A stretch of 64,000 nt of DNA from Marinobacter algicola DG893 (lineage in GTDB: Bacteria; Pseudomonadota; Gammaproteobacteria; Pseudomonadales; Oleiphilaceae), in assembly GCF_000170835.1 (NCBI RefSeq), contig NZ_ABCP01000005.1:62001-126000 (forward strand). Direction: 5' to 3'. Position 1 is the first letter of the stretch. Each line of letters opens with the position of its first letter. Shown piece after piece: positions 43,281-52,065 of the stretch. The notes under the pieces are model-generated. The model was not told the DNA's origin. It was given only the letters and a program-made list of their open reading frames with translations, and made no database searches. A program made the position numbers and the translations under genes.

Positions 43281-44987
43281 ATGGCTATTACCTACAAACC
43301 ACAATTACAATACTTGGATTTTCAGGATCTTACGGAGCAGATCCGATTCCAGAGCACGGAAGGCAAAATCTGGTTTGGCGAGCAGCGTATGCTACTGATG
43401 CAAGTCAGTGCCATGGCCGCCTTTCGACGTGAAATGGTGAATACCATGGGCATTGAGCGCGCGAAGGGCTTTCTACTCCGCTTGGGGTACCAGTCCGGAC
43501 TGAAAGACGCCGAACTGGCGCGAAAGCTCCGCCCGCAATGCAGTGAACTCGACATCTTTCTCGCCGGTCCTCAACTGCATTCGCTCAAGGGCATGGTCAA
43601 AGTCGTGCCCATGGAGATCGATATTGATCACGATTCCGGCAGCTTCTATGGCGAACTGGAATGGGTGGATTCGTTTGAAGTGGATATTTGCCAGACAGAA
43701 CTCGGACAGATGGATGAACCAGCCTGCTGGTCACTGCTCGGATACGCCTGCGCCTATACCTCTTCCTTTATGGGCCGTGAGATCATTTTTCGCGAGGTCA
43801 GTTGCCGTGGTTGCGGCGACGAAAAGTGCATGATTGTGGGCAAACCTGCTGAGGAATGGGAGGATGCCGCCGAGTTTTCCCAATACTTTAAAGCAGACAC
43901 CATTATTGAAGAACTGTATGACCTCCAGAGCCAGGTAAGCTCTTTACGCAGTAGCCTCGAAAAACAGGAGGGGCAGTATTACGGCATTGGTCAATCCGCC
44001 TCCTACAACAAAGTCTGCAAAATGATCGACAAAGCCGCTCTGGGCAAGGTGTCGGTTTTATTGCTCGGCGAAACAGGCGTTGGCAAGGAAGTGATTGCCC
44101 GCAGCGTTCACCTTCGCAGCGAACGAGCCGAACAGCCCTTTATCGCGGTCAATTGCGCCGCTATTCCCCCTGACCTGATCGAAGCGGAGCTGTTCGGCGT
44201 GGAAAAAGGCGCCTACACCGGTGCCAACCAGTCCCGGCCAGGCCGATTTGAGCGAGCCAACACTGGCACCATTTTTCTAGACGAGGTGGTTGAGCTCACA
44301 CCTCGGGCGCAGGCCACCCTACTGCGTGTGCTGCAGGAAGGGGAACTGGAGCGAGTGGGTGACAACCGCACAAGAGCTGTCGATGTCAGGGTTATTGCAG
44401 CTACCAACGAAAGCCTGGAAAAAGCCGTGGAAGATGGTCGCTTCCGCTCCGATCTGTTTTACCGGCTCAATGTGTTTCCGGTGAAAATTCCACCACTCAG
44501 GCAACGCCTGGAAGACCTGCCACTACTGGCCGAGCATTTCCTCAATAAGTTCCATTCCGAGTACAACAAACGCACGCTCGGGCTCTCCGACAAAGCACTT
44601 GAACTCTGCCTGCATTACCATTGGCCGGGAAACATCCGGGAACTTGAAAACGTCATTGAGCGTGGTGTCATACTGACCGACAACAACGAGTCCATCAGCC
44701 GCGAATCTCTGTTTGCAGGTATTCCCGAGCCACAGCCTAACCAGCCCCAGGGCGTTGTAGACAGCCACGGACAACTTGTTGAAAAGACATCTGAAACCTC
44801 CAGAGGTGACTGGGCCAGCCAGATACTGGGCAACGGTATCAGCCTGGACGATGTCGAGGAAACGCTGATGCGACGTGCCATGGAAGAGGCCAACCAGAAT
44901 GTTTCCGGCGCGGCGCGCATTCTTGGGCTGACCCGTCCCGCCCTCGCGTACCGGCTCAAGAAGTCCGGCATTCTCGCCGAAAGCTGA
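43281..44987 (+). CDS. dmpR: DmpR/XylR-type sigma-54-dependent phenol-responsive activator
   Basis: A 568-residue activator. Domains in order: aromatic-sensing XylR_N plus V4R region (residues 1 to about 210, with the cysteine cluster CRGCGDEKC), a short linker (EELYDLQSQVSSLRSSLEKQ), AAA+ domain (Walker A GETGVGKE near 262; sigma-54 contact loop GAYTGA near 309; Walker B GTIFLDEV), and a Fis-type helix-turn-helix (VSGAARILGLTRPALAYRLKK). The contact loop has Tyr in place of the more common Phe, a known natural variant. It diverges from dmpK and likely activates both the dmp operon and the 45247 operon. Confidence 0.95.
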   Translation: MAITYKPQLQYLDFQDLTEQIRFQSTEGKIWFGEQRMLLMQVSAMAAFRREMVNTMGIERAKGFLLRLGYQSGLKDAELARKLRPQCSELDIFLAGPQLHSLKGMVKVVPMEIDIDHDSGSFYGELEWVDSFEVDICQTELGQMDEPACWSLLGYACAYTSSFMGREIIFREVSCRGCGDEKCMIVGKPAEEWEDAAEFSQYFKADTIIEELYDLQSQVSSLRSSLEKQEGQYYGIGQSASYNKVCKMIDKAALGKVSVLLLGETGVGKEVIARSVHLRSERAEQPFIAVNCAAIPPDLIEAELFGVEKGAYTGANQSRPGRFERANTGTIFLDEVVELTPRAQATLLRVLQEGELERVGDNRTRAVDVRVIAATNESLEKAVEDGRFRSDLFYRLNVFPVKIPPLRQRLEDLPLLAEHFLNKFHSEYNKRTLGLSDKALELCLHYHWPGNIRELENVIERGVILTDNNESISRESLFAGIPEPQPNQPQGVVDSHGQLVEKTSETSRGDWASQILGNGISLDDVEETLMRRAMEEANQNVSGAARILGLTRPALAYRLKKSGILAES

Positions 44988-45065
44988 CCTACGCCCGTCT
45001 TAGTCAGGACAGGGAGGTCCATGGGTTGTTTTTTGGTTTGACGATATCGATAAACGCTCCATCTG

Positions 45066-45088
45066 TTTCATCATTTGATAAAAATCAA
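45066..45088. promoter_or_regulatory. DmpR-like upstream activating sequence before the envelope operon
   Basis: TTTCATCATTTGAT is identical to the site at 43152, and TTGATAAAAATCAA (45075-45088) is a perfect TTGAT-N4-ATCAA palindrome. It lies 94 bases before the -24 element at 45182, a normal enhancer distance. Confidence 0.6.
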
Positions 45089-45181
45089 TCCTCTTAATTG
45101 TTCCACCAGGCTTCATCCGAACTCTCCAGATCATCCATTTTTATAATCAAATACATGTAGTTAGATGCATTAAATCGTGTA

Positions 45182-45196
45182 TGGCACACACGTTGC
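45182..45196 (+). promoter_or_regulatory. Sigma-54 promoter of the envelope operon
   Basis: TGGCAC-N5-TTGC, identical in its conserved bases to the dmp promoter, about 50 bases upstream of the lipoprotein gene ATG. Confidence 0.88.
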
Positions 45197-45246
45197 TAAA
45201 TCACCGTCAGTCGCGTTATCCACAAAAATAAAGACGGTGACATAAA

Positions 45247-46236
45247 ATGCGAAATGCCCACCTGCGCACATGGCGCACTACCGGTACAACCGTATGGTTG
45301 GCCGGATTGTCTTCGGTTCTGTTAACAGGTTGCGAAGCGCCCCTGGATCTTGACGCAGTTCGAGACCAGGCCGGGCAGGCCATTAAACGGACCGATTTCT
45401 ATCAAGCCATGGCTCGCAATGAAGAGGTTGTCGTGCTGACTGGCAACAACGGTGTTGTGTTAGTCAGCTCAGATAATGGAGAAAGTTGGAGCCGGCGGAC
45501 GCCAACGTCAGAAAGCTTCCTGGCATTAGATGTATGCCCTGACAACAGCTTCATTGCACTGACGTTTGACAACAAGATCTGGCATGGCAACGCCAACGGA
45601 GACAACTGGACCGCGCACTCCCTGCCCAGCCAGGAACAGATGATGACCGCCGCCTGCGCCCCGGACGGCAACTGGTGGGCAGCTGGTGCCTTCACCACCA
45701 TACAGGGCAGCACCGACCAGGGTGAGACCTGGACTGAGACTTCACTCAACGAAGACGCCATCCTCAACAACCTCCAGTTCATCGATGCCGACCATGCTTT
45801 CATAACCGGTGAGTATGGCCTGGTACTCAAAACCACGGACGGCGGAGAGAACTGGGACTATGCCGGCTACCTTCCGGATGAGTTTTACGCCCATTCCAGC
45901 TATTTCCGTTCAGACAATGAAGGTTGGGTTGGCGGCCTGAACGGTTTCATCTACCACACCGCCGACGGCGGAGAGAACTGGGAGAAATCCCCCACCGGCA
46001 TCAACGCCCCGATATTCGGTTTCGTTGCCGGCCCTTCAGGGTTATACGCCCTGGCGGATAACGCCACCGTATTGCAGCAGACGGGGCGATCCTGGCAGAA
46101 GATCTCCGCGTCCGACCAACCCCTGTATTTGCGTACCGGCCTGATTCTCCCCGACCACCGACTACTCGCCGCTGGTGGCCGTGGCCTGCTGCTGAACCTT
46201 GAAACTCCCGTGGCCCACTCGGCCAGCACTGACTGA
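45247..46236 (+). CDS. YCF48/BNR-repeat beta-propeller lipoprotein
   Basis: A 329-residue protein with a lipoprotein signal peptide (LSSVLLTGCEAP; Cys near residue 28). The mature part holds repeated Asp-box-like units: SSDNGESWSRR, STDQGETWTE, TTDGGENWDYAGY and TADGGENWEKSP, spaced for a beta propeller of the YCF48/BNR type. It is predicted to be membrane-anchored in the periplasm. First gene after the sigma-54 promoter. In other genomes this family commonly sits beside DUF1302, DUF1329 and RND genes, but its role is not established. Confidence 0.85.
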   Translation: MRNAHLRTWRTTGTTVWLAGLSSVLLTGCEAPLDLDAVRDQAGQAIKRTDFYQAMARNEEVVVLTGNNGVVLVSSDNGESWSRRTPTSESFLALDVCPDNSFIALTFDNKIWHGNANGDNWTAHSLPSQEQMMTAACAPDGNWWAAGAFTTIQGSTDQGETWTETSLNEDAILNNLQFIDADHAFITGEYGLVLKTTDGGENWDYAGYLPDEFYAHSSYFRSDNEGWVGGLNGFIYHTADGGENWEKSPTGINAPIFGFVAGPSGLYALADNATVLQQTGRSWQKISASDQPLYLRTGLILPDHRLLAAGGRGLLLNLETPVAHSASTD

Positions 46237-46247
46237 GGAACTCCGCC

Positions 46248-48713
46248 ATGCCTGGACTGCATCGATTCACCCATCTCCTGCATTCGCTGGAGCTATGGAT
46301 CTTCAACAACCCGCGCAAGGTATTGAGCGTGATCGCCATCCTCACACTGGCGTTCGCCCTGCGTATCCCCGGGCTGAAAATCTACACTGACTTCGCCGAC
46401 CTGTTGCCGCAGCAACACCCCTACATCGAACTGCACAACAGCATCAAGGACAGCTTCGGCGGCGCCAACGTTCTTACGGTGGGTGTCGAATTCGAAGATG
46501 GCAACATTTTTACCAACGAGAATCTCGCCAAGATCGACCGAATCACCCAGGCCGTGGACAACCTGCCTGGGGTGAATCACAACCTTGTGTCCAGCGTGAC
46601 TCACCGGAATTCCCGCAAGATCTGGCTGACGGAAGTCGGCAGCATCAACTCGGAACCCTACTACGACTCCACCTCCGGCGAGTACTCACGGGATGCACTG
46701 GCTGCCATGAAAGCCGATGTGGCGGCCAACCCACGGGTGTACGGCCCCCTTGTGTCTCCAGATATGAAAATGGCCCTGGTCAAGGCACAACTGATTGAGG
46801 GCAAGCTGGATTACGAAAAGACGTTTGCTCAGTTACAACAGCTGCGTGAAGCGGAGGAAAGTGCGGGAGTCAGGATCTACGCCACGGGACAGCCAGTTCT
46901 GGTGGGGTGGGCCTACACGTACATGGAACAGATCCTCCAGATATTCATTTTCACCGTAATCACCATGCTGGCCTTGCTCCTGTTCCATTTCCGAAAGGCC
47001 TACGGTGTGCTGATCCCCCTGGGTGGCGTTTTGGTCTCCACGATCTGGGGGCTTGGGATCATCAGCCTGCTCGGTTACAACCTGGATCCGCTCGGGCTGG
47101 TGATCCCCTTTTTGATTGCAGCCAGGGCGATGAGCCATGGCGTACAACTTGTTGAACGCTACTACGCGGAAACCCGCGAACTAGGTAGTGGCCCCAAAGC
47201 CGCAAAAGCGACCTTTGACAGTCTTTTCCGCCCTGGTTCCCTGGGTGTTGTGTCGGATGCTATTGGCCTGTCGCTCATTGCCATCGGGTCCATTCCGTTG
47301 AATACCCATCTGGGCATCTATGCTTCCCTTTGGGCGATCACTGTTGTGTTCACGGTGCTGATCGGCGTGCCACTTCTGTTATCCATTCTGCCAACGCCCA
47401 AAGACCCGAACCTGCGCGAAACCGCCCTGCGCCATATCGGCGCCAGTTGCTCACGCACGGTTGCACGGCCAGGCGCGGCGAAAGTGGTGCTGAGTGTCGC
47501 GGCACTGGCGATGGCCGCAGGACTATTAGCGGCGTCCAACGTGCAGATTGGCGACTCGGAGCCAGGCTCTCCCATCCTGTATCCCGACCACGACTACAAC
47601 GTTTCTTCCCGCGTGGTGAATGAGCGCTTCCCGGGCTCCGAGGAGCTCTACATCGTGGCGGAAACCGAAGAGAAAGGGGGCCTGAAACGTCCGGAGGTAC
47701 TGGCTGCCCTTTCTGATCTGCAATCCCACATGCTGAAGGACCCGGAAGTGGGCGGCAGCAAAGGCCTGCCCGACCTCGTTAAGCAAGTTAACCGCCTGAT
47801 GCACAACGACGACCCCCGTTGGTACCAGATTCCTCACGATGCGGGCTATGTCGGCGGGCTGATGTTTACCTACATGGCCTCCAGCCCGATTCCCGGGGCC
47901 CTTGATGAATTCAACGACACCGACGACCGCGTTGCCAACTTGGTGTTCTATTACAAGGACCGCCAGGGCGAGACCATCCGCCGTGCCATTCACATGGCCA
48001 AGGAATGGATCGCGGAGAACGGTGACAGCGTTGAGGGCCTGACCATCAAACTCGCGGGGGGAACCCTTGGTGTTGCCGCCGCAATGAACGAATCAGCCTT
48101 CGAGACCAATGTCATTGTTCTGCCACTGGTTTTCCTGCTGATCTTTGCCTTTGTCATGCTGTTCTACACCTCATTACACGCCGGGCTGATGATGCTGTTG
48201 GCGATGATTTTCGCAACCACTCTCACCTACGCCTATATGGGCTTTAATGCGCTCAATATCGACATCAATACCGTGCCGGTGATTGCCGTGGGTATCGGCG
48301 TCGGCATCGATTATTCCATCTACATGATGGACCGGATACGGGAAGAAATGGCCCGACTTGGCAACCTGAGGGACGCCGTCAGGCGAGCCATATCCACCAC
48401 CGGCATGGCCATCAGTTTCACCGCGCTGACGTTGATGGCGGGCATCATCATGTGGGTCATTTTCTCAGACCTCCGATTCCAGTCTGATGCGGCATTGCTT
48501 CTTTGCGTCATGATCGTGATCAACGGCATCGCGGCCATGCTCCTGGTGCCGTCCTGGGTACTGGTCTTCAAGCCCCGCTTTGTTACCGATGTCTACGCCG
48601 ACGAAGACGGCATTCTCCATGCTGATCGTCACCCACCAACACCATCTCCATCGTCTGTCCCCTCACGGGAACAGCAGGATGGGTTTGTGCCGGGAGAGCC
48701 GTACCGGGCCTGA
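46248..48713 (+). CDS. MMPL/RND superfamily transporter
   Basis: An 821-residue inner-membrane protein with two MMPL halves. Each half has one large periplasmic loop after the first membrane helix and a bundle of about five further helices, about 12 in all. Readable helices include FNNPRKVLSVIAILTLAFAL (TM1) and VPVIAVGIGVGIDYSIYMMD, with the conserved acidic residue of the proton relay. It resembles hopanoid/lipid-type RND exporters rather than tripartite AcrB-type pumps, and there is no adaptor gene. Eleven bases after the lipoprotein gene. The cargo is unknown; a hydrophobic or lipid cargo is likely. Confidence 0.9.
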   Translation: MPGLHRFTHLLHSLELWIFNNPRKVLSVIAILTLAFALRIPGLKIYTDFADLLPQQHPYIELHNSIKDSFGGANVLTVGVEFEDGNIFTNENLAKIDRITQAVDNLPGVNHNLVSSVTHRNSRKIWLTEVGSINSEPYYDSTSGEYSRDALAAMKADVAANPRVYGPLVSPDMKMALVKAQLIEGKLDYEKTFAQLQQLREAEESAGVRIYATGQPVLVGWAYTYMEQILQIFIFTVITMLALLLFHFRKAYGVLIPLGGVLVSTIWGLGIISLLGYNLDPLGLVIPFLIAARAMSHGVQLVERYYAETRELGSGPKAAKATFDSLFRPGSLGVVSDAIGLSLIAIGSIPLNTHLGIYASLWAITVVFTVLIGVPLLLSILPTPKDPNLRETALRHIGASCSRTVARPGAAKVVLSVAALAMAAGLLAASNVQIGDSEPGSPILYPDHDYNVSSRVVNERFPGSEELYIVAETEEKGGLKRPEVLAALSDLQSHMLKDPEVGGSKGLPDLVKQVNRLMHNDDPRWYQIPHDAGYVGGLMFTYMASSPIPGALDEFNDTDDRVANLVFYYKDRQGETIRRAIHMAKEWIAENGDSVEGLTIKLAGGTLGVAAAMNESAFETNVIVLPLVFLLIFAFVMLFYTSLHAGLMMLLAMIFATTLTYAYMGFNALNIDINTVPVIAVGIGVGIDYSIYMMDRIREEMARLGNLRDAVRRAISTTGMAISFTALTLMAGIIMWVIFSDLRFQSDAALLLCVMIVINGIAAMLLVPSWVLVFKPRFVTDVYADEDGILHADRHPPTPSPSSVPSREQQDGFVPGEPYRA

Positions 48714-48756
48714 GCCCGGTAGGACACTCCACTAAAACCTGTAACGAGGACATGCC

Positions 48757-50658
48757 ATGCAAACAACAATAAAAGGCCTGAGGCTCTGGTGCTATACCCT
48801 TGCGGGAAGTGCCGGCCTGGCGCTGTTACCAATCAACTCCGCCGTCGCCCAGGAAGATACCCGGGTAAACGGCTTCTACGAGAATGCAACCTACGGCCGG
48901 GATGGCGTAGGGCTTTCAAAATTCCGCAACACACTACAGCTGGAAGCAGAGAAACGGGCTGGAGATGTCGGCATTTTCAGTAATGTCTCCGTCAACGCCA
49001 CGCTCCGTGGTAGCTATGACGGTGTTTACGACCTTAATGATGACGAATACGGCCGCAATGCCGGTGGACCGGTCCGCCTGGAAAACCGGGCAGCGGGACC
49101 CAACGCCACCGTGCCCCACGGTGGCGGCCTGAAGCTGCCGAACTCCTTCAGTGAAGCGAACAACCCCAACGAAGGAATGATCGTGTTGGGTGAAAACCTG
49201 CATGATACCGACGGCGGTGTAGCCTTCGGCGTGCCGGTTCGCCCCTGTGACGAGGACGAACGAGGGTGTATCGACGGTTATTTGGACAAAGACACCAACG
49301 ACATGCGATTCCAGGAGTTCAACGACCGCGCCGATTTCATCCGCGAACTCTACGTGGATTTCGATTACAACTTCTCGAACGGTAATATCCTCAGCACCCG
49401 ATTGGGCAAGCAGCAAGTCATCTGGGGACGTACCGACCTTTTTCGGGTGTTGGATGTGATCAACCCGGTGGATTACTCCCGCAACAATATCTACGACGAA
49501 CTGGAAGACATCCGGATTCCCATGTGGATACTCCGGACCGACTACCGCATGGGGCCAACCGAGGTGTTCGATGGTCTCGCCTTCGACGACCTTAATTTCC
49601 AGTTGGTATGGAACTTCGACAAGTTCCGCCCGCACGATATCGGCCAGTGCGGTCAGCCCAACGTTATTCTCGATGCCGGCTGCTTCTTCCGCGGCATGAA
49701 CAGCCTCTGGGAAAATGGTGGCACAGTGGCCAACTTCGCAGGCGGCGAAGCGGCAACGGATTTCGGCCCCGGCCAGATCGGTATCCGCGAAGCGCACATG
49801 CCAAGCTGGAGCCTGGCGAATACCCAGGTCGGCCTCAAGATGGAAGGCGTTTATGGTGATCTGGGCTTCTCGCTCAACGCCCTGACCTATCGCTCCCAAC
49901 TGCCCTCTCTTCGGGGCGGTATTCCCGCACAAAACGGCTTTACCGGTGAAACCGGTATATGGCCAAGCCTGATTGCCTTCGATATCCACTTCCCGAGGGT
50001 CAACCTGTTCGGTGGCTCCCTGGATTACTACGCCCAGAGTGTTGATACCGTCCTCAGGCTTGAAGCGGCCTATACCACCGGCGAGGAATTCGCCAATACG
50101 CTGGAGGAAGATCTCTACTCCGAGAGCGACGTGGTTCGCTACGTGGTCGGCGCTGACAAGAACATCTTCATTCCCTTCCTGAACGAACACCAGGCATTCC
50201 TGTTCTCCGGCCAGGTATTCGGTCAGCACATCCTGGATCACGAGCGCGAGCAGCGTCGGTTTGGTGAAGCCGGTATTCCCGACTGGAAAGAAAACTGGAC
50301 AGGCACCCTGCTGATCAAAGGCTTCTACATGAATGGCCGCCTCAGCCCGCAGATCATCACCGCACATGATTTCCGAGCCGGGGCAACCGCGATCGCGCCG
50401 TCTGTTGAGTGGCTGGTCAGTGACAACTTCCGTGTCACGGCCGGTGCAAACATCAAGGTGGGTACCGGCGCGCGCAAATTCGATGACTGCCGTAGCTGCA
50501 ACCCCTGGGATCCGTTCACCGCCACCTATCCGGGGCAACCGGCCGGGGAGTCTGCCGGCCTGGGTGGATACGAGCCGCTGGGCCGCTTCCAATCTGGCCC
50601 CATTGGAATGGCTCAGGAAGAAGACGAGCTTCAACTGACCATGCGTTACAGCTTCTGA
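48757..50658 (+). CDS. DUF1302 family outer-membrane-type protein
   Basis: A 633-residue secreted protein. A signal peptide ends near the INSAVAQED stretch, and the chain ends in LQLTMRYSF, with the terminal Phe expected of a beta-barrel outer-membrane protein. Internal alternating patterns such as LSTRLGKQQVIWGRTDLFRV and VRYVVGADKN are characteristic of DUF1302. Together with DUF1329, RND and YCF48 proteins it forms a recurrent but uncharacterised set, often near genes for hydrophobic substrates. AAACAACAATAAAA just after the ATG is a possible Hfq/Crc target. Confidence 0.88.
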   Translation: MQTTIKGLRLWCYTLAGSAGLALLPINSAVAQEDTRVNGFYENATYGRDGVGLSKFRNTLQLEAEKRAGDVGIFSNVSVNATLRGSYDGVYDLNDDEYGRNAGGPVRLENRAAGPNATVPHGGGLKLPNSFSEANNPNEGMIVLGENLHDTDGGVAFGVPVRPCDEDERGCIDGYLDKDTNDMRFQEFNDRADFIRELYVDFDYNFSNGNILSTRLGKQQVIWGRTDLFRVLDVINPVDYSRNNIYDELEDIRIPMWILRTDYRMGPTEVFDGLAFDDLNFQLVWNFDKFRPHDIGQCGQPNVILDAGCFFRGMNSLWENGGTVANFAGGEAATDFGPGQIGIREAHMPSWSLANTQVGLKMEGVYGDLGFSLNALTYRSQLPSLRGGIPAQNGFTGETGIWPSLIAFDIHFPRVNLFGGSLDYYAQSVDTVLRLEAAYTTGEEFANTLEEDLYSESDVVRYVVGADKNIFIPFLNEHQAFLFSGQVFGQHILDHEREQRRFGEAGIPDWKENWTGTLLIKGFYMNGRLSPQIITAHDFRAGATAIAPSVEWLVSDNFRVTAGANIKVGTGARKFDDCRSCNPWDPFTATYPGQPAGESAGLGGYEPLGRFQSGPIGMAQEEDELQLTMRYSF

Positions 50659-50673
50659 TATAGAGGAAACATC

Positions 50674-52002
50674 ATGAAACGAGCATTCCGAAAATCCGTG
50701 TTTAATGGCCTGGTGATCGGTCTTACGGCGGGCGCCTTCTCCGCTGGCGCCTTTGCCAGTGACAAGGTCATCAACGAATCGTTCCATCCATACAAGGATC
50801 AAATGCCAAGCCACGAAGGGCTTAGCGCCGGCATGACCATCGACGAATCCAACGTGGCACAGTTCAAGGACGTGATCGATCCGGCCTTCTATACCTTCAT
50901 CGAGAACGGCTGGACATCCATTGCCGTGGGAAAGACCACGTCCTTCGACCTGCACCCTGCCTATGTGGACGCAACCCGCAACGCCCTGGGTGAGGTTTCC
51001 CTGGGTGAGCAGGTCGGGGAAATTAACGGCTGGAAAGCCGGTCGCCCGTTCCCGCAGGAGCCGGATGCGGATGACCCCCGCGCCGGCGAAAAACTGGCCT
51101 GGAACTACAAGTACGGCTACAACTGGGGCGACAGTGCCGCCATCATGCCGTTCTACTGGAAGTACCGGGACATGGAATCAGCCAAGGTGGAGCGGACCAT
51201 CAAATTCAACTTCCACTTCCTGAATTACAAGGGCCGAGTGATACAGGAACCCACCCCGGAAATCACGCCCAACCCGTCTGACCTGTTCCGCGCCATCTAT
51301 GTACAGGTACTCGACCCAGCGGACGTCCGCAATACGCAACTTCTGATTCACCGGGCCGCCGACGACCTCAAACGTGATAACTCCTGGCTCTATTTGGGCT
51401 TCCAGCGCCGCGTGCGCCGCCTGGCCACAGGCCAGGTTACCGATGCCTTTCTCGGTTCGGACCTGATGATCGAAGACTTCGAGGGCTACAACGGCCGCAT
51501 TTCCGACATGGACTGGACCTATAAGGGCACCCGTTACATGCTGATGCCGTTCTACAACCACAACGAGCTGAAGCTGGACGAAGAAACCCACAGCGACAGC
51601 AATGGTTACCAGGTGGTGGCTTTCAGTGGCAAGGGCGGCTGTTTCCCGGACATCACCTGGCAGCTCAGAAAGGTGTACGAAGTGGAGGCGAAACCGGTGG
51701 ATGAAAGCCATCCGCTGTCGAAACGTATCCACTACATGGACGCCCAGACGTTCACCATTCCCCGCACCGTCGCCTATGACCGTAAGGGCAGCCTGTGGAA
51801 AACCTTCACCATCGGACAGGCCCATCCAGACCACCACCTGCCCAAGAACGAGGGTACCGGTGTATCCATTGACGACAGCTTCAGCATGATCGACGTGCAG
51901 GCCAGCCACTGCACCACCGGCCAGTTCAAGGGCCAGGTCGACCCCGAGCTGTCCCCCCCCAATATGTTCAACGTGCAGCATCTCCGCGCAACCGGCAGCT
52001 AA
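50674..52002 (+). CDS. DUF1329 family periplasmic protein
   Basis: A 442-residue protein with a signal peptide ending at SAGAFASDK. The WTYKGTRYMLMPFYNHNEL and RWELRKVYEVEA-like segments (here WQLRKVYEVEA) match the DUF1329 family, which has a LolB/LppX-like flavour in related lipid-binding proteins. It starts 15 bases after the DUF1302 gene and is followed by a strong terminator. It is probably a periplasmic carrier that works with the RND protein and the DUF1302 barrel; this is inference. Confidence 0.87.
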   Translation: MKRAFRKSVFNGLVIGLTAGAFSAGAFASDKVINESFHPYKDQMPSHEGLSAGMTIDESNVAQFKDVIDPAFYTFIENGWTSIAVGKTTSFDLHPAYVDATRNALGEVSLGEQVGEINGWKAGRPFPQEPDADDPRAGEKLAWNYKYGYNWGDSAAIMPFYWKYRDMESAKVERTIKFNFHFLNYKGRVIQEPTPEITPNPSDLFRAIYVQVLDPADVRNTQLLIHRAADDLKRDNSWLYLGFQRRVRRLATGQVTDAFLGSDLMIEDFEGYNGRISDMDWTYKGTRYMLMPFYNHNELKLDEETHSDSNGYQVVAFSGKGGCFPDITWQLRKVYEVEAKPVDESHPLSKRIHYMDAQTFTIPRTVAYDRKGSLWKTFTIGQAHPDHHLPKNEGTGVSIDDSFSMIDVQASHCTTGQFKGQVDPELSPPNMFNVQHLRATGS

Positions 52003-52019
52003 GCCTGGTGCTAGCCCTT

Positions 52020-52045
52020 GGGCCCGCTTTGGCGGGCCCCTTTTT
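52020..52045 (+). terminator. Rho-independent terminator of the envelope operon
   Basis: GGGCCCGC-TTTG-GCGGGCCC, an eight-pair stem with a four-base loop, then C and five T. The next gene starts only 20 bases later. Confidence 0.9.
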
Positions 52046-52065
52046 GGTTTCGGAGGATAAGATTT

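Noticed and set aside
43193..43432. Small ORF starting ATGAAAAGAAGGCGGCGC upstream of and overlapping dmpR
   Set aside because: It runs over the dmpR start in another frame, has only a weak ribosome site and its second half is simply the shifted dmpR sequence. A leader peptide cannot be excluded but is not supported.
48934..50955. 673-codon open frame on the minus strand
   Set aside because: It lies antisense to the DUF1302 gene and the start of the DUF1329 gene; those have signal peptides, ribosome sites and family patterns, while the antisense product has none.
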